Notes: generated from the letters alone by a model not told the origin. Positions 1 through 5,953 are shown, counted from the stretch's first letter. The stretch is DNA of 6,481 nucleotides from a bacterium (GCA_030649775.1 JAUSFR010000016.1:1-6481), one strand, 5' to 3'. Program-made: numbers and translations.

Positions 1-110
1 AAATTATCAAGTTTCAATTATCAATTTTCAAACAAAGCCCGAAATTGATAATTTTCAAATTGAAAATTGACTGAAAATTGGAAATTGATCATTGAAAATT
101 CATTGCTTCA
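1..110. repeat. AT-rich spacer downstream of gyrA with repeated GAAAATTGA-like words
   Basis: TGAAAATTG occurs at 61-69 and 72-80, with variants GAAATTGAT (41-49, 81-89) and TTGAAAATT (93-101), and reverse-complement versions such as CAATTTTCA (22-30 region). A 19-nt near-perfect palindrome AATTTTCAAATTGAAAATT lies at 50-68. It follows the gyrA stop on the minus strand, but no GC-rich stem with a T-tract is seen, so a standard terminator is not supported. Confidence 0.55.
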
Positions 111-115
111 TTATC

Positions 116-3100
116 CTATAAGCAAGTTAATGAAGCTATACTGTCTCCTTCCCGCAGTTTCATAATCCGTACTCCCTGTGTCTGTCTGCCAAGGCTGGCG
201 ATTTCATTGACGCCTGTTCGGATGACCTGACTCTTTTTTGAGATAGCCACCACTTCCTCTTCGGGCGAAGTGACGACGTGCGCGGCGATAAGCGGTCCGG
301 TCTTCGGAGTGATCTTGGCGGTCTTGATACCGGACCCACCTCGCTTTTGGGTTTTGTATTCTTTAAGGAGCGTCTTTTTGCCGTAGCCGTTCTGCATAAT
401 GACGAGGAGTTCAGGCTTTTCGTCTTTCTTATGGATAATGCCAGTTCCGACAATGCTGTCCCCTTTTCCAAGACTCATCGCCTTCACTCCCGAAGCTCCG
501 CGTCCCATTTCGCGAATATCGCTCTCTTTGAAACGGATGGATTGACCCTTGGAAGTGACCAGTACCGCCTCATCTCCCTTCTCCACAAAAGAAGCGGATA
601 CCAGTTCATCCCCTGGACGAAGCTTAATCGCGATAAGGCCACTTCGGCGTACATCATGGAAACCGGAAGCAGGAGTCTTCTTGCCCACGCCATTTTTCGT
701 GACCATAAGGAGCGAAAGTCCCGGAGCGGCTTTAACCAGTTTCGGCATCGGCAAAATTGAGGTTACTTTCTCGTCAGCGGAAAGCGCGAGGAAGTTCATA
801 ATGGACTTCCCCTTCGTGGCGCGCTTACCTTCCGGAATCTCGTACATCTTTATCTGAAATGCCTTCCCTTTGTCCGTAAAGAACAGGAATTCGTTGTGGG
901 TTGAGCCGGTGATAACGTGCGTGACGAAATCTTCGTCCTTGGTATCAAGGTCCACCACACCCACGCCTCCTCGGCGTTGTTTGCGGTACTCCTCTGGGTC
1001 GGTGCGCTTGATGTAGCCACCTTTGGTGAGCACCAGCACCGCTTCCTCGTCGGGAATGAGGTCCTCTTCGGAAAACGCCTTCGCTCCGTGCTTTACCACG
1101 CGTGTGCGACGGTCGTCGCCGTACTTTTCGGCAATATCCAAAAGCTCTTTTTTGATAACCGCGAGCATCTTCTTCGGGCTTCCGAGAATGGACCGCAGTT
1201 CCGCGATAAGCGCCTGTACCTCACGCAGTTCATCCTCAATCTTCTTACGCTCAAGTCCGGCGAGCTTCTGCAAACGCATATCCAAAATTGCCTGCGCCTG
1301 AATTTCGGAAAACCGGAAGGTTTTGATGAGCCCCGCTCGTGCCTCGTCAACGTCCTTGGACTTTTTGATGAGCTTGATGATTTCGTCTATATGGTCAAGC
1401 GCTTTCTTGAGACCAAGCAGTATATGCTCGCGCGCTTCAGCCTGACGGAGGTCAAACGCGGTTCGTCGCTTCACCACCTCCTTGCGATGAATGATGAACT
1501 GTTCCAAAAGCGCCTTGAGGGAGAGCGTTTGCGGGACGCCGTTCACGAGAGCCACTACGTTGAAGTGGAACGCCTCTTCAAGCTGGGTGTGCTTGTAGAG
1601 GAAGTTCAGCACTTTTTCGGGGAAACTTCCTTGCTTAAGGTCAATCACCACGCGCACTTCATTGGTAGATTCGTCACGAAGTCCCTTGATGCCGTCAATT
1701 TTCTTTTCGCGGACAAGGTCGGCGATTTGGATAATCATTTCCGCTTTGTTCACGCGATACGGAATGGAGGTGATGATGATTTGGTGCTGTCCGCTCTTGT
1801 TTTCAATAATTTCGGCGACACCACGCGTCACGACGCCACCCTTACCGGTCGCGTAGGCATGCTTAAGGTCGGACGAGCCGAACACAAGGCCTCCTGTTGG
1901 GAAGTCGGGACCAGTGACAAACTGCAGAAGGTCGTCGGTGGTCGCGTCTTCGTTGTCTATAAGGTGTACGGTCGCACCAAGGACTTCACGCAGGTTGTGC
2001 GGAGGAATGTTGGTCGCCATACCGACGGCTATACCGAGTGTGCCGTTGAGCAAGAGGTTGGGGACCGACGCGGGAAGAACCACCGGCTCTTTGTGCATAC
2101 CGTCGTAGTTCGGACGGAAATCAACCGTATCTTTATCAATATCACGAAGAAGCTCTCCCGCAAGACGCGACATCTTGGCTTCGGTATAACGCATCGCGGC
2201 CGCCGAGTCACCATCTAGTGAGTTGTGGACAAACACTCCCGCCGAAAGCGCAAAGTTGTGAGTGCCTTCAACCGTAAGGTCGTACACATCTTCTTTTTCC
2301 TTCAAAAATTCAACGTTCCGTACTTTGTGGTTTGCGACAAGCGATGCGCGAACCGATTTCGTATCTCCGTCGTAATACTTTGCCACACCCGTTTCAAAGC
2401 GGGTGGCTCGTCCGTACGGATAAACGATCTTTCGAGCCTGCTCATAGGTTTGCTCGGTGATATCCTGTCCATCCTTCAGCACATAGCTACAAATAGCGTC
2501 AAACTTCAGTTTACCGGTTCTATTGGTGGTGTGATTCTTATTCCCGCGAATAATCCGCTCATGCATAACAGCCTGATAGTCTGGACTCTGCCATAATCGC
2601 TTGAGTGTCCGAGTTGCACGGACGCTAAATTCAGCACGCTTTTCCGGGTGCGCCAAAATGTACTTTTTATTTACCTCGCTCAAGAATACGCGCATTTTCT
2701 TCCGATACTCGGAGTCTTTCCAATTCGCCTTATTCCGCAGACTTATCCGCTTCGCGTAAGCCTCCCGTGAGCCTTCTTTATTCCAAAAAGCGCGTCGTCC
2801 CTCGGCGAGTTTTTGCACATAGGCTGGGTCATTCTGATGACGCTCTTTGGTAAGCGCGGAGTGGAGATGCCAATGCTGGAGCCAGTGCATTCGCGCAATA
2901 TTTTCAGGGTTGTTGTTCAGTTTATTGAAATCGCGATGATGACGAACTTTTCCCGCAGACCGAGGATATATCTCATGTTCCAGATTAAACGCATCCGCAA
3001 GGTGGTGCGTAAACACCCATTCGTTATGATTCGGGTGCAGTACCATTTCATATGCCTCCATATCGGCAAGAGGTGCGTCTCCTTTTTTCGAAAGACGAGT

Positions 3101-3751
3101 ATAGAGAGGCATTAGTGACTCGCCTGACACTAAATACTGTGCTTCCTTATAGACACCTGTCTTAAGAAGGTACCGATGGTCTGGCGTTGAACGGATTTCT
3201 TCATTGTTATCCAGAGTCACCTTGACGAGCTTTGCGTCTCGCCGGGTAATTCGCGGATGAATAATGCGAGCAATCTGAATACGGCCGTCGGCATTCACCG
3301 TAAATGTGTAATTCCGCTTCCCTTGCGCATCCTCCTGAACCAGTTCTCCGAAGGAAAGACTACGACCGTCGGCCAAACGCACTTTCGTATCTTTTGTAAA
3401 ACAGCCGAAGTTTCCTTGTCCGATAACCTGCGGATAGCGAAATGAAAAGGTCTGCGCCATTTTGACCATCGCTTCATACACGGAACTATCGCCGTGTGGG
3501 TGATATTTTCCAAGCACTTCACCGACGACGGTCGCCGACTTACGGGTCTTCGCGGAAGCCGTGAGTCCCATGCCGTTCATCGCGTAAAGAATGCGCCGAT
3601 GCACGGGCTTGAGGCCGTCGCGTACGTCCGGAAGCGCGCGGGAAGTGATGACGGACATCGCATAGTCAAGATACGACTCCTTCATTTCGGTCGTAATGCT
3701 CCGTGCGATAACGTTCTGGTGGGGAGTGATTTTGGGTTCAGGTTGTGCCAT
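116..3751 (-). CDS. gyrA: DNA gyrase subunit A, precursor containing an intein
   Basis: This encodes the breakage-reunion subunit of DNA gyrase, which with GyrB introduces negative supercoils using ATP. The precursor is 1211 residues; removing the intein at residues 117-510 leaves 817, normal for GyrA. The N-terminal part holds YLDYAMSVI and the quinolone-determining region (HPHGDSSVYE, residues 84-93). The catalytic tyrosine is Y522 in AAAMRYTE, or Y128 after splicing. The C-terminal beta-pinwheel starts near residue 900 and carries the GyrA box QRRGGVG at 925-931, which separates GyrA from ParC; later blades have QKRGGSG and GRGASG. At the quinolone positions, Ser is kept (S89) and the acidic residue is Glu (E93). 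The start is the only standard start codon after an in-frame TAA upstream. It has no Shine-Dalgarno sequence and directly abuts an inverted repeat. The stop is TAG. The identity is very secure. Confidence 0.97.
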   Translation of the reverse strand: MAQPEPKITPHQNVIARSITTEMKESYLDYAMSVITSRALPDVRDGLKPVHRRILYAMNGMGLTASAKTRKSATVVGEVLGKYHPHGDSSVYEAMVKMAQTFSFRYPQVIGQGNFGCFTKDTKVRLADGRSLSFGELVQEDAQGKRNYTFTVNADGRIQIARIIHPRITRRDAKLVKVTLDNNEEIRSTPDHRYLLKTGVYKEAQYLVSGESLMPLYTRLSKKGDAPLADMEAYEMVLHPNHNEWVFTHHLADAFNLEHEIYPRSAGKVRHHRDFNKLNNNPENIARMHWLQHWHLHSALTKERHQNDPAYVQKLAEGRRAFWNKEGSREAYAKRISLRNKANWKDSEYRKKMRVFLSEVNKKYILAHPEKRAEFSVRATRTLKRLWQSPDYQAVMHERIIRGNKNHTTNRTGKLKFDAICSYVLKDGQDITEQTYEQARKIVYPYGRATRFETGVAKYYDGDTKSVRASLVANHKVRNVEFLKEKEDVYDLTVEGTHNFALSAGVFVHNSLDGDSAAAMRYTEAKMSRLAGELLRDIDKDTVDFRPNYDGMHKEPVVLPASVPNLLLNGTLGIAVGMATNIPPHNLREVLGATVHLIDNEDATTDDLLQFVTGPDFPTGGLVFGSSDLKHAYATGKGGVVTRGVAEIIENKSGQHQIIITSIPYRVNKAEMIIQIADLVREKKIDGIKGLRDESTNEVRVVIDLKQGSFPEKVLNFLYKHTQLEEAFHFNVVALVNGVPQTLSLKALLEQFIIHRKEVVKRRTAFDLRQAEAREHILLGLKKALDHIDEIIKLIKKSKDVDEARAGLIKTFRFSEIQAQAILDMRLQKLAGLERKKIEDELREVQALIAELRSILGSPKKMLAVIKKELLDIAEKYGDDRRTRVVKHGAKAFSEEDLIPDEEAVLVLTKGGYIKRTDPEEYRKQRRGGVGVVDLDTKDEDFVTHVITGSTHNEFLFFTDKGKAFQIKMYEIPEGKRATKGKSIMNFLALSADEKVTSILPMPKLVKAAPGLSLLMVTKNGVGKKTPASGFHDVRRSGLIAIKLRPGDELVSASFVEKGDEAVLVTSKGQSIRFKESDIREMGRGASGVKAMSLGKGDSIVGTGIIHKKDEKPELLVIMQNGYGKKTLLKEYKTQKRGGSGIKTAKITPKTGPLIAAHVVTSPEEEVVAISKKSQVIRTGVNEIASLGRQTQGVRIMKLREGDSIASLTCL
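2564..2833 (-). repeat. Degenerate protein repeats after the HNH core
   Basis: Intein residues about 191-280 hold about five imperfect units. Each has an aromatic residue in an acidic-proline context, a basic helix, and usually a tryptophan 12 residues later: Y195-W207, Y216-W228, Y233-Y248, F259-W271, then Y276. Units look like DPAYVQKLAEGRRAFW and SREAYAKRISLRNKANW. They resemble the small modular DNA-binding repeats (NUMOD type) found next to HNH and GIY-YIG nucleases. That they bind DNA and set homing specificity is inferred. Confidence 0.55.
2861..2947 (-). other. HNH endonuclease core inside the GyrA intein
   Basis: Intein residues 153-181 read as an HNH module: the HH pair (155-156) followed by RDFNKLNNNPEN (157-168), then His177 and His181 in the WLQHWHLH stretch. 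The HHxDxNxxNNxPxN pattern is the standard first half of HNH homing nucleases. The His, Asn and His positions all look intact, so the nuclease is probably active rather than a remnant. Its expected target is the intein-less gyrA sequence around the GQGNFG codons. Confidence 0.8.
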
Positions 3752-3886
3752 CCCGTAGTGAAATTTCAGGTCATTCGCGATGCGAATTTCACCGAAATCG
3801 AATTAACTTAACTTCCTTGCCTTCTCTATTTTGTAAAAACGAAACATTTACGCCTCCCGTTCGCAACCTGAAATTCTACTACGGGA
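3751..3886. repeat. 136-bp inverted-repeat element at the gyrA start codon (MITE-like)
   Basis: The arms at 3751-3771 and 3866-3886 are inverted repeats of each other, matching at 19 of 21 positions. The outer ends read TCCCGTAGT. On the plus strand both outer edges are flanked by CCA (3748-3750 and 3887-3889); on the minus strand ATGG occurs at both edges. This fits an insertion with a short target duplication. In the mRNA the arms would fold into a long stem around a 94-nt loop, ending at the gyrA start codon. No coding capacity is seen inside. It could instead be only a regulatory stem-loop; the start-codon duplication favours insertion. Confidence 0.6.
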
Positions 3887-3890
3887 CCAT
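3879..3890 (-). other. Four-codon upstream reading frame in the gyrA leader
   Basis: ATG GTC CCG TAG begins at the upstream copy of the duplicated start-codon sequence and ends inside the 5' arm of the inverted repeat. AAAAGG lies 8 nt before its ATG (3904-3899), a good ribosome-binding spacing. If gyrA is transcribed through here, ribosomes may load on this frame first. Translation is inferred. Confidence 0.4.
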
Positions 3891-3909
3891 AAAAACAGCC
3901 TTTTAGGCT
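3891..3909 (-). terminator. Short hairpin with T-tract after the small membrane gene, or gyrA leader hairpin
   Basis: On the minus strand AGCCT-AAA-AGGCT forms a 5-bp stem with a 3-nt loop, followed by G and five T. It lies 51 nt after the stop at 3961, so it could be a weak intrinsic terminator for the upstream gene. However, it contains AAAAGG, the best ribosome-binding site for the ancestral gyrA start at 3890. It may therefore be part of the gyrA leader or an attenuator. The stem is short, so confidence is modest. Confidence 0.4.
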
Positions 3910-3921
3910 TTGTAAGTAGCC

Positions 3922-3948
3922 TTTATAATACTATAGGTGAGTCGCCAA
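3922..3948 (-). promoter_or_regulatory. Candidate gyrA promoter
   Basis: On the minus strand TTGGCG (3948-3943) lies 15 nt before TATAAA (3927-3922), inside the AT-rich run TATAGTATTATAAAG. This is the best promoter-like signal between the small membrane gene and gyrA. The spacing is shorter than the ideal 17. It would start transcription near 3915, about 25 nt before the duplicated ATG at 3890. The evidence is weak consensus only. Confidence 0.25.
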
Positions 3949-3960
3949 TGCTACTCTAAT

Positions 3961-4278
3961 TTACTCCGAAATTTGACTCGCCGTTTCTTCCTCCGTGGGC
4001 TCGGGAAGCGTGTTTTCGGGTCCGGAAAGAGCGCCGACCGCCCCCTGAAGCGTCTCGGACGTGTCATTCCAAAAGACGCTTAAGCCATCGGTGAGGGCAT
4101 CAAAAGGGCCAGGTTCATCTTTGGTATCCGAAACGGTCTCCGAGGCAAAGTCACCCACCGAGATACTGACTATCCAGAAGATAACAATGATACCTGTCAC
4201 CGCCATGGAGAAGAGAAACGCGATTTGTTTTCGCGCACGCTCGGGCTTTTGCTGAAGTTTGGAAAGAAGAGAAAGCAT
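3961..4278 (-). CDS. Small single-pass membrane protein, unknown function
   Basis: This 105-residue protein has a short basic N-terminus (KLQQKPERARKQ, residues 8-19), one strong transmembrane helix (about 20-42, IAFLFSMAVTGIIVIFWIVS) and an acidic, Ser/Thr/Pro-rich tail ending in EPTEEETASQISE. The positive-inside rule puts the tail outside the membrane. The ATG at 4278 was chosen; an in-frame TTG at 4314 would add 12 residues but lies in repeat-like spacer sequence. No clear ribosome-binding site precedes either start. The gene lies 87 nt downstream of the MBL-fold gene in the same direction, and the two may be co-transcribed. I do not recognise a named family. A clean topology and an open frame without antisense competition make it a likely real gene. 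Confidence 0.65.
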   Translation of the reverse strand: MLSLLSKLQQKPERARKQIAFLFSMAVTGIIVIFWIVSISVGDFASETVSDTKDEPGPFDALTDGLSVFWNDTSETLQGAVGALSGPENTLPEPTEEETASQISE

Positions 4279-4365
4279 AAAATTAATAATCAAGAAACAA
4301 GAAACAAACACCAAACAAAATTGAAATTCAAAAACTCAAACTCGGAATTGTTTATTGTATCTTGG
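4279..4365. repeat. AT-rich low-complexity spacer with short repeated words
   Basis: The spacer is built from near-repeats such as CAAGAAACAAGAAACAAA, CAAACAAAATTG and, at its high-AT end, GGTTATTGGTTATT. On the minus strand the last word reads AATAACCAATAACC and runs into the last codons of the MBL gene. No promoter or terminator of good quality is visible. It resembles the AT-rich spacer at 1-110 in style. Confidence 0.5.
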
Positions 4366-5025
4366 TTATTGGTTATTCGTGCGGAGCACGACGACCTCCC
4401 CCTCCTTCCCCTCCAAATCCTTCTTCTTGATGGTGAGTTTGTCTTGCGCCTCTGCCTTTTCCTCCCCCGCTTCTTTCAAAAATTGCTTCAGCGCACCAGT
4501 AGCCCCCATTCCCTCAAAGTGAATGGGGATGACGAGACGCGGTTCAATCGCGACCGACAGCTTCTCCGCAAGTGAAGGCGTGAGTACTCCATCTCCTCCA
4601 ATCGGGATAAAGAGGATATCTATCCCGTCCAATTCTTCTTTGAGATTGGCGGGAAGTTCGGCCGAGGAAAGCGCCCCGAGGAAACAGAGCTTCATACCCT
4701 CAAGGTCAACGGTGTACACGGTGTTGATGCGTTTTTCTCCCCCTGCCTGCGCAGGCAGGCCAAACAGTGATTCGGTCGCAAACCCCCTCACCACCACACC
4801 CTTGATTTCGTATTCGCCTGGACCGGTAATCGTAAACGGTTGCCTCTCTCCGTGCGCGACCTGCTCCACGCCGTTCATATCGGGGTGGTTAATGCTTACG
4901 AGCGCGACGTCCGCGCCAAAGCGCGTCGCCTTGAGCTTTGATTCTTTTGACGGCGGGTTGAAAGCGAGGACGGTGTCGCCGAACTGAACTTTTACGAATT
5001 CCCCGCCTAAATAGGTTATTATCAT
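4366..5025 (-). CDS. MBL-fold protein, Parcubacteria type, probably degenerate in metal ligands
   Basis: This 219-residue protein has the layout of the UlaG-like metallo-beta-lactamase-fold family: an N-terminal strand pair (MIITYLGGEFVKVQFGDTVL), GPGEYEIKG (68-76), NTVYTVDLEGMKLCFLGAL (101-119), DILFIPIGGDGVL (136-148) and PRLVIPIHFE (162-171). The usual HxHxDH metal motif reads INHPDM (45-50), so only one His and the Asp remain. The GDLGH segment expected after strand CFLG reads GALSS (117-121). It may thus not be a working metallo-hydrolase; a structural or regulatory role is possible. Residues 89-95 (GLPAQAG) are encoded by a perfect palindrome and look like an insertion in a loop. The C-terminal EVVVLRTNNQ ends in repeat-derived codons. 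The start ATG has no evident ribosome-binding site. The family call is firm; its function is unknown. Confidence 0.85.
   Translation of the reverse strand: MIITYLGGEFVKVQFGDTVLAFNPPSKESKLKATRFGADVALVSINHPDMNGVEQVAHGERQPFTITGPGEYEIKGVVVRGFATESLFGLPAQAGGEKRINTVYTVDLEGMKLCFLGALSSAELPANLKEELDGIDILFIPIGGDGVLTPSLAEKLSVAIEPRLVIPIHFEGMGATGALKQFLKEAGEEKAEAQDKLTIKKKDLEGKEGEVVVLRTNNQ
4742..4759. repeat. Perfect 18-bp palindrome inside the MBL-fold gene
   Basis: CCTGCCTGCGCAGGCAGG is its own reverse complement. In the reading frame it encodes the core of GLPAQAG (residues 89-95), between the strand ending ATESLFG and EKRINTVY. Its word resembles the core of the intergenic palindrome at 5053-5098. This looks like a repeat that can insert in frame into proteins, as Rickettsia palindromic elements do. 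Confidence 0.75.
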
Positions 5026-5052
5026 GAGATGAATCTTTATCTACTTTCTGTC

Positions 5053-5098
5053 ATTCCCGCCTGTCTGCGTGTACGCACAGGCAGACGGAGGCGGGAAT
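5053..5098. repeat. Intergenic palindromic repeat, ATTCCCGCCT...AGGCGGGAAT
   Basis: Perfect 10-bp outer arms (5053-5062 and 5089-5098) enclose a second inverted pair GTCTGC/GCAGAC (5063-5068 and 5081-5086) and a central TGCGT-GT-ACGCA. ATTCCC...GGGAAT ends are shared with dispersed repeats of many bacteria, including the dRS3-type repeats of Neisseria. The core resembles the palindrome inside the MBL gene. It lies in the putative 5' leader of that gene, 27 nt before its start. Confidence 0.75.
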
Positions 5099-5119
5099 CC
5101 AGTGAATCTTAACAGAAGA

Positions 5120-5148
5120 AGTATAATTCAAAAACTGAAAAATAAAAA
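5120..5148 (-). promoter_or_regulatory. Candidate promoter for the MBL-fold gene
   Basis: On the minus strand TATACT (5125-5120) is a good -10 match, but the sequence 17 nt upstream is TTTTTA (5148-5143), part of the terminator T-tract, so there is no real -35 box. Transcription from here would include the palindrome at 5053-5098 in the leader. Weak. Confidence 0.22.
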
Positions 5149-5174
5149 GGCCGAGTGGTGGTACCCACTCGGCC
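5136..5174 (-). terminator. Strong intrinsic terminator after the two-helix membrane gene
   Basis: A perfect 10-bp GC-rich stem, GGCCGAGTGG (5149-5158) with CCACTCGGCC (5165-5174), encloses a 6-nt loop. On the minus strand it is followed by TTTTTATTTTT. It sits 24 nt beyond the TGA at 5199. This should separate the upstream gene from the MBL gene. Confidence 0.92.
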
Positions 5175-5198
5175 GATACTGACAAGAGAACACGCGCG

Positions 5199-5942
5199 TC
5201 AACTGGGGAGAGCGGTGGCAACCGTTATGGGTTGAGTCACCGCCGAAGCGGGAACGGCGCGGTCAAAGTACGTCTTTGGATTTTTTTCCGCGACCTCAAG
5301 TTTGACGGCTTCCCCGTGGACAAACTTAAATCTGTCCCGCGTCTGACGGAGTTCCGGGTCTGTTTCAACACGCTCCGGCTCAAGTTTTTTCACCTCAAAC
5401 GCGAGGCTCACGAGCATTCTATCTACGGACCGATTGAAGTCTTGTATATCCCATTCCAGCAATATCCTTCTGATAATACGTCTGGGGAATTTTTCGTACT
5501 GCATTCCGTGCTCATACTTTGCGACCTCCCACAGAACCTCAACCAGCGAGAAGAAGAAAGAGGTGAAAAGCTTTATTTCCTCCCACTCCCGTGGAATCAA
5601 GTGATAGATGGATGCGACCCCAATTCCGAGAAGGAACGGCAGGGCGACCTTGGCAACAAGGAGTGAGTTCTTGAAACGTTGTAGCTCACTATCATCCCCC
5701 ACCGTTATAAAGAAGGACCCGACGCACAGAACCGAAAGAACAAGGATAGCCTGCATCCAGTGACGAACGTGCATCTTTCGGGTGACGATTTCTTTCAGTG
5801 TGTTCCGAAATCCGGGCTTTTTATTCTCCAAAGTAAGGATGAGTTCTCTTAACAAATCCGATGGCTTTCTCGTAATCACCACATCTCTGTCGGGAATTAA
5901 GGTTCCCTCAAGAAAACTTCTTACCGCTCTATACCGTCTCAT
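5199..5942 (-). CDS. Two-helix membrane protein, unknown function
   Basis: This 247-residue protein has a basic N-terminus (MRRYRAVRSF), a charged segment to about residue 60, two transmembrane helices near 62-82 (WMQAILVLSVLCVGSFFITV) and 94-114 (LLVAKVALPFLLGIGVAS), then a long hydrophilic, partly helical C-terminal region rich in Arg/Glu and a Pro/Ala/Thr-rich tail. The two helices are joined by a short charged loop (GDDSELQRFKN), giving an N-in, C-in hairpin. The ATG at 5942 has AAAGGA five nt upstream, the clearest ribosome-binding site in the window. The frame stays open to an ATG at 6059 (286 residues), but the extra 39 residues look poorly protein-like and lack a ribosome-binding site. 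It is followed by a strong terminator and is probably monocistronic. I do not recognise the family. Confidence 0.75.
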   Translation of the reverse strand: MRRYRAVRSFLEGTLIPDRDVVITRKPSDLLRELILTLENKKPGFRNTLKEIVTRKMHVRHWMQAILVLSVLCVGSFFITVGDDSELQRFKNSLLVAKVALPFLLGIGVASIYHLIPREWEEIKLFTSFFFSLVEVLWEVAKYEHGMQYEKFPRRIIRRILLEWDIQDFNRSVDRMLVSLAFEVKKLEPERVETDPELRQTRDRFKFVHGEAVKLEVAEKNPKTYFDRAVPASAVTQPITVATALPS

Positions 5943-5947
5943 AATCT

Positions 5948-5953
5948 TCCTTT
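5948..5953 (-). promoter_or_regulatory. Ribosome-binding site deciding the start at 5942
   Basis: AAAGGA lies 5 nt before the ATG at 5942. The in-frame ATGs at 6017 and 6059 have no such site, so this supports the shorter protein. Confidence 0.5.

Larger units (their letters stand above)
2222..3403 (-). mobile_element. GyrA intein, 394 residues, class 1 with HNH homing endonuclease
   Basis: This in-frame insertion interrupts the GyrA motif GQGNFG/SLDGDSAAAMRY. It starts with Cys1 (precursor C117, block A CFTKDTKVRLADG) and ends in FVHN (His393, Asn394), with Ser as the +1 nucleophile. Block B is TPDH (Thr73, His76), and block F is VYDLTVEGTHNFAL (373-386). All splicing residues are present, so it should splice. 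The middle carries an HNH endonuclease module around residues 153-181 and then a lysine/arginine-rich repeat region at about 191-280, likely for DNA binding. In E. coli numbering the site is between G110 and S111. The well-known mycobacterial GyrA intein sits after the catalytic Tyr (MRY/TE), so this is a different site. Splicing follows from the motifs; homing activity is inferred. Confidence 0.95.

Noticed and set aside
917..2218. Long open frame on the plus strand opposite gyrA (433 codons)
   Set aside because: It mirrors the codon structure of gyrA on the other strand, has no recognisable domain, and gyrA is certain here. Several shorter plus-strand frames across 278-3811 are rejected for the same reason.
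3924..3929. Perfect TATAAT on the plus strand
   Set aside because: No -35 box at the right spacing and no plus-strand gene downstream. The same applies to TATAAT at 5122-5127.
4276..4314. TTG start for the small membrane protein, adding 12 residues
   Set aside because: The extension is encoded by repeat-like spacer; the internal ATG gives a clean basic N-terminus before the membrane helix.
4523..4987. Plus-strand open frame opposite the MBL gene
   Set aside because: The product has low complexity and no domain, and the minus-strand gene has clear family motifs.
5232..5666. Plus-strand open frame opposite the two-helix membrane gene
   Set aside because: The minus-strand gene has a ribosome-binding site, membrane topology and a matching terminator; the plus frame has none of these.
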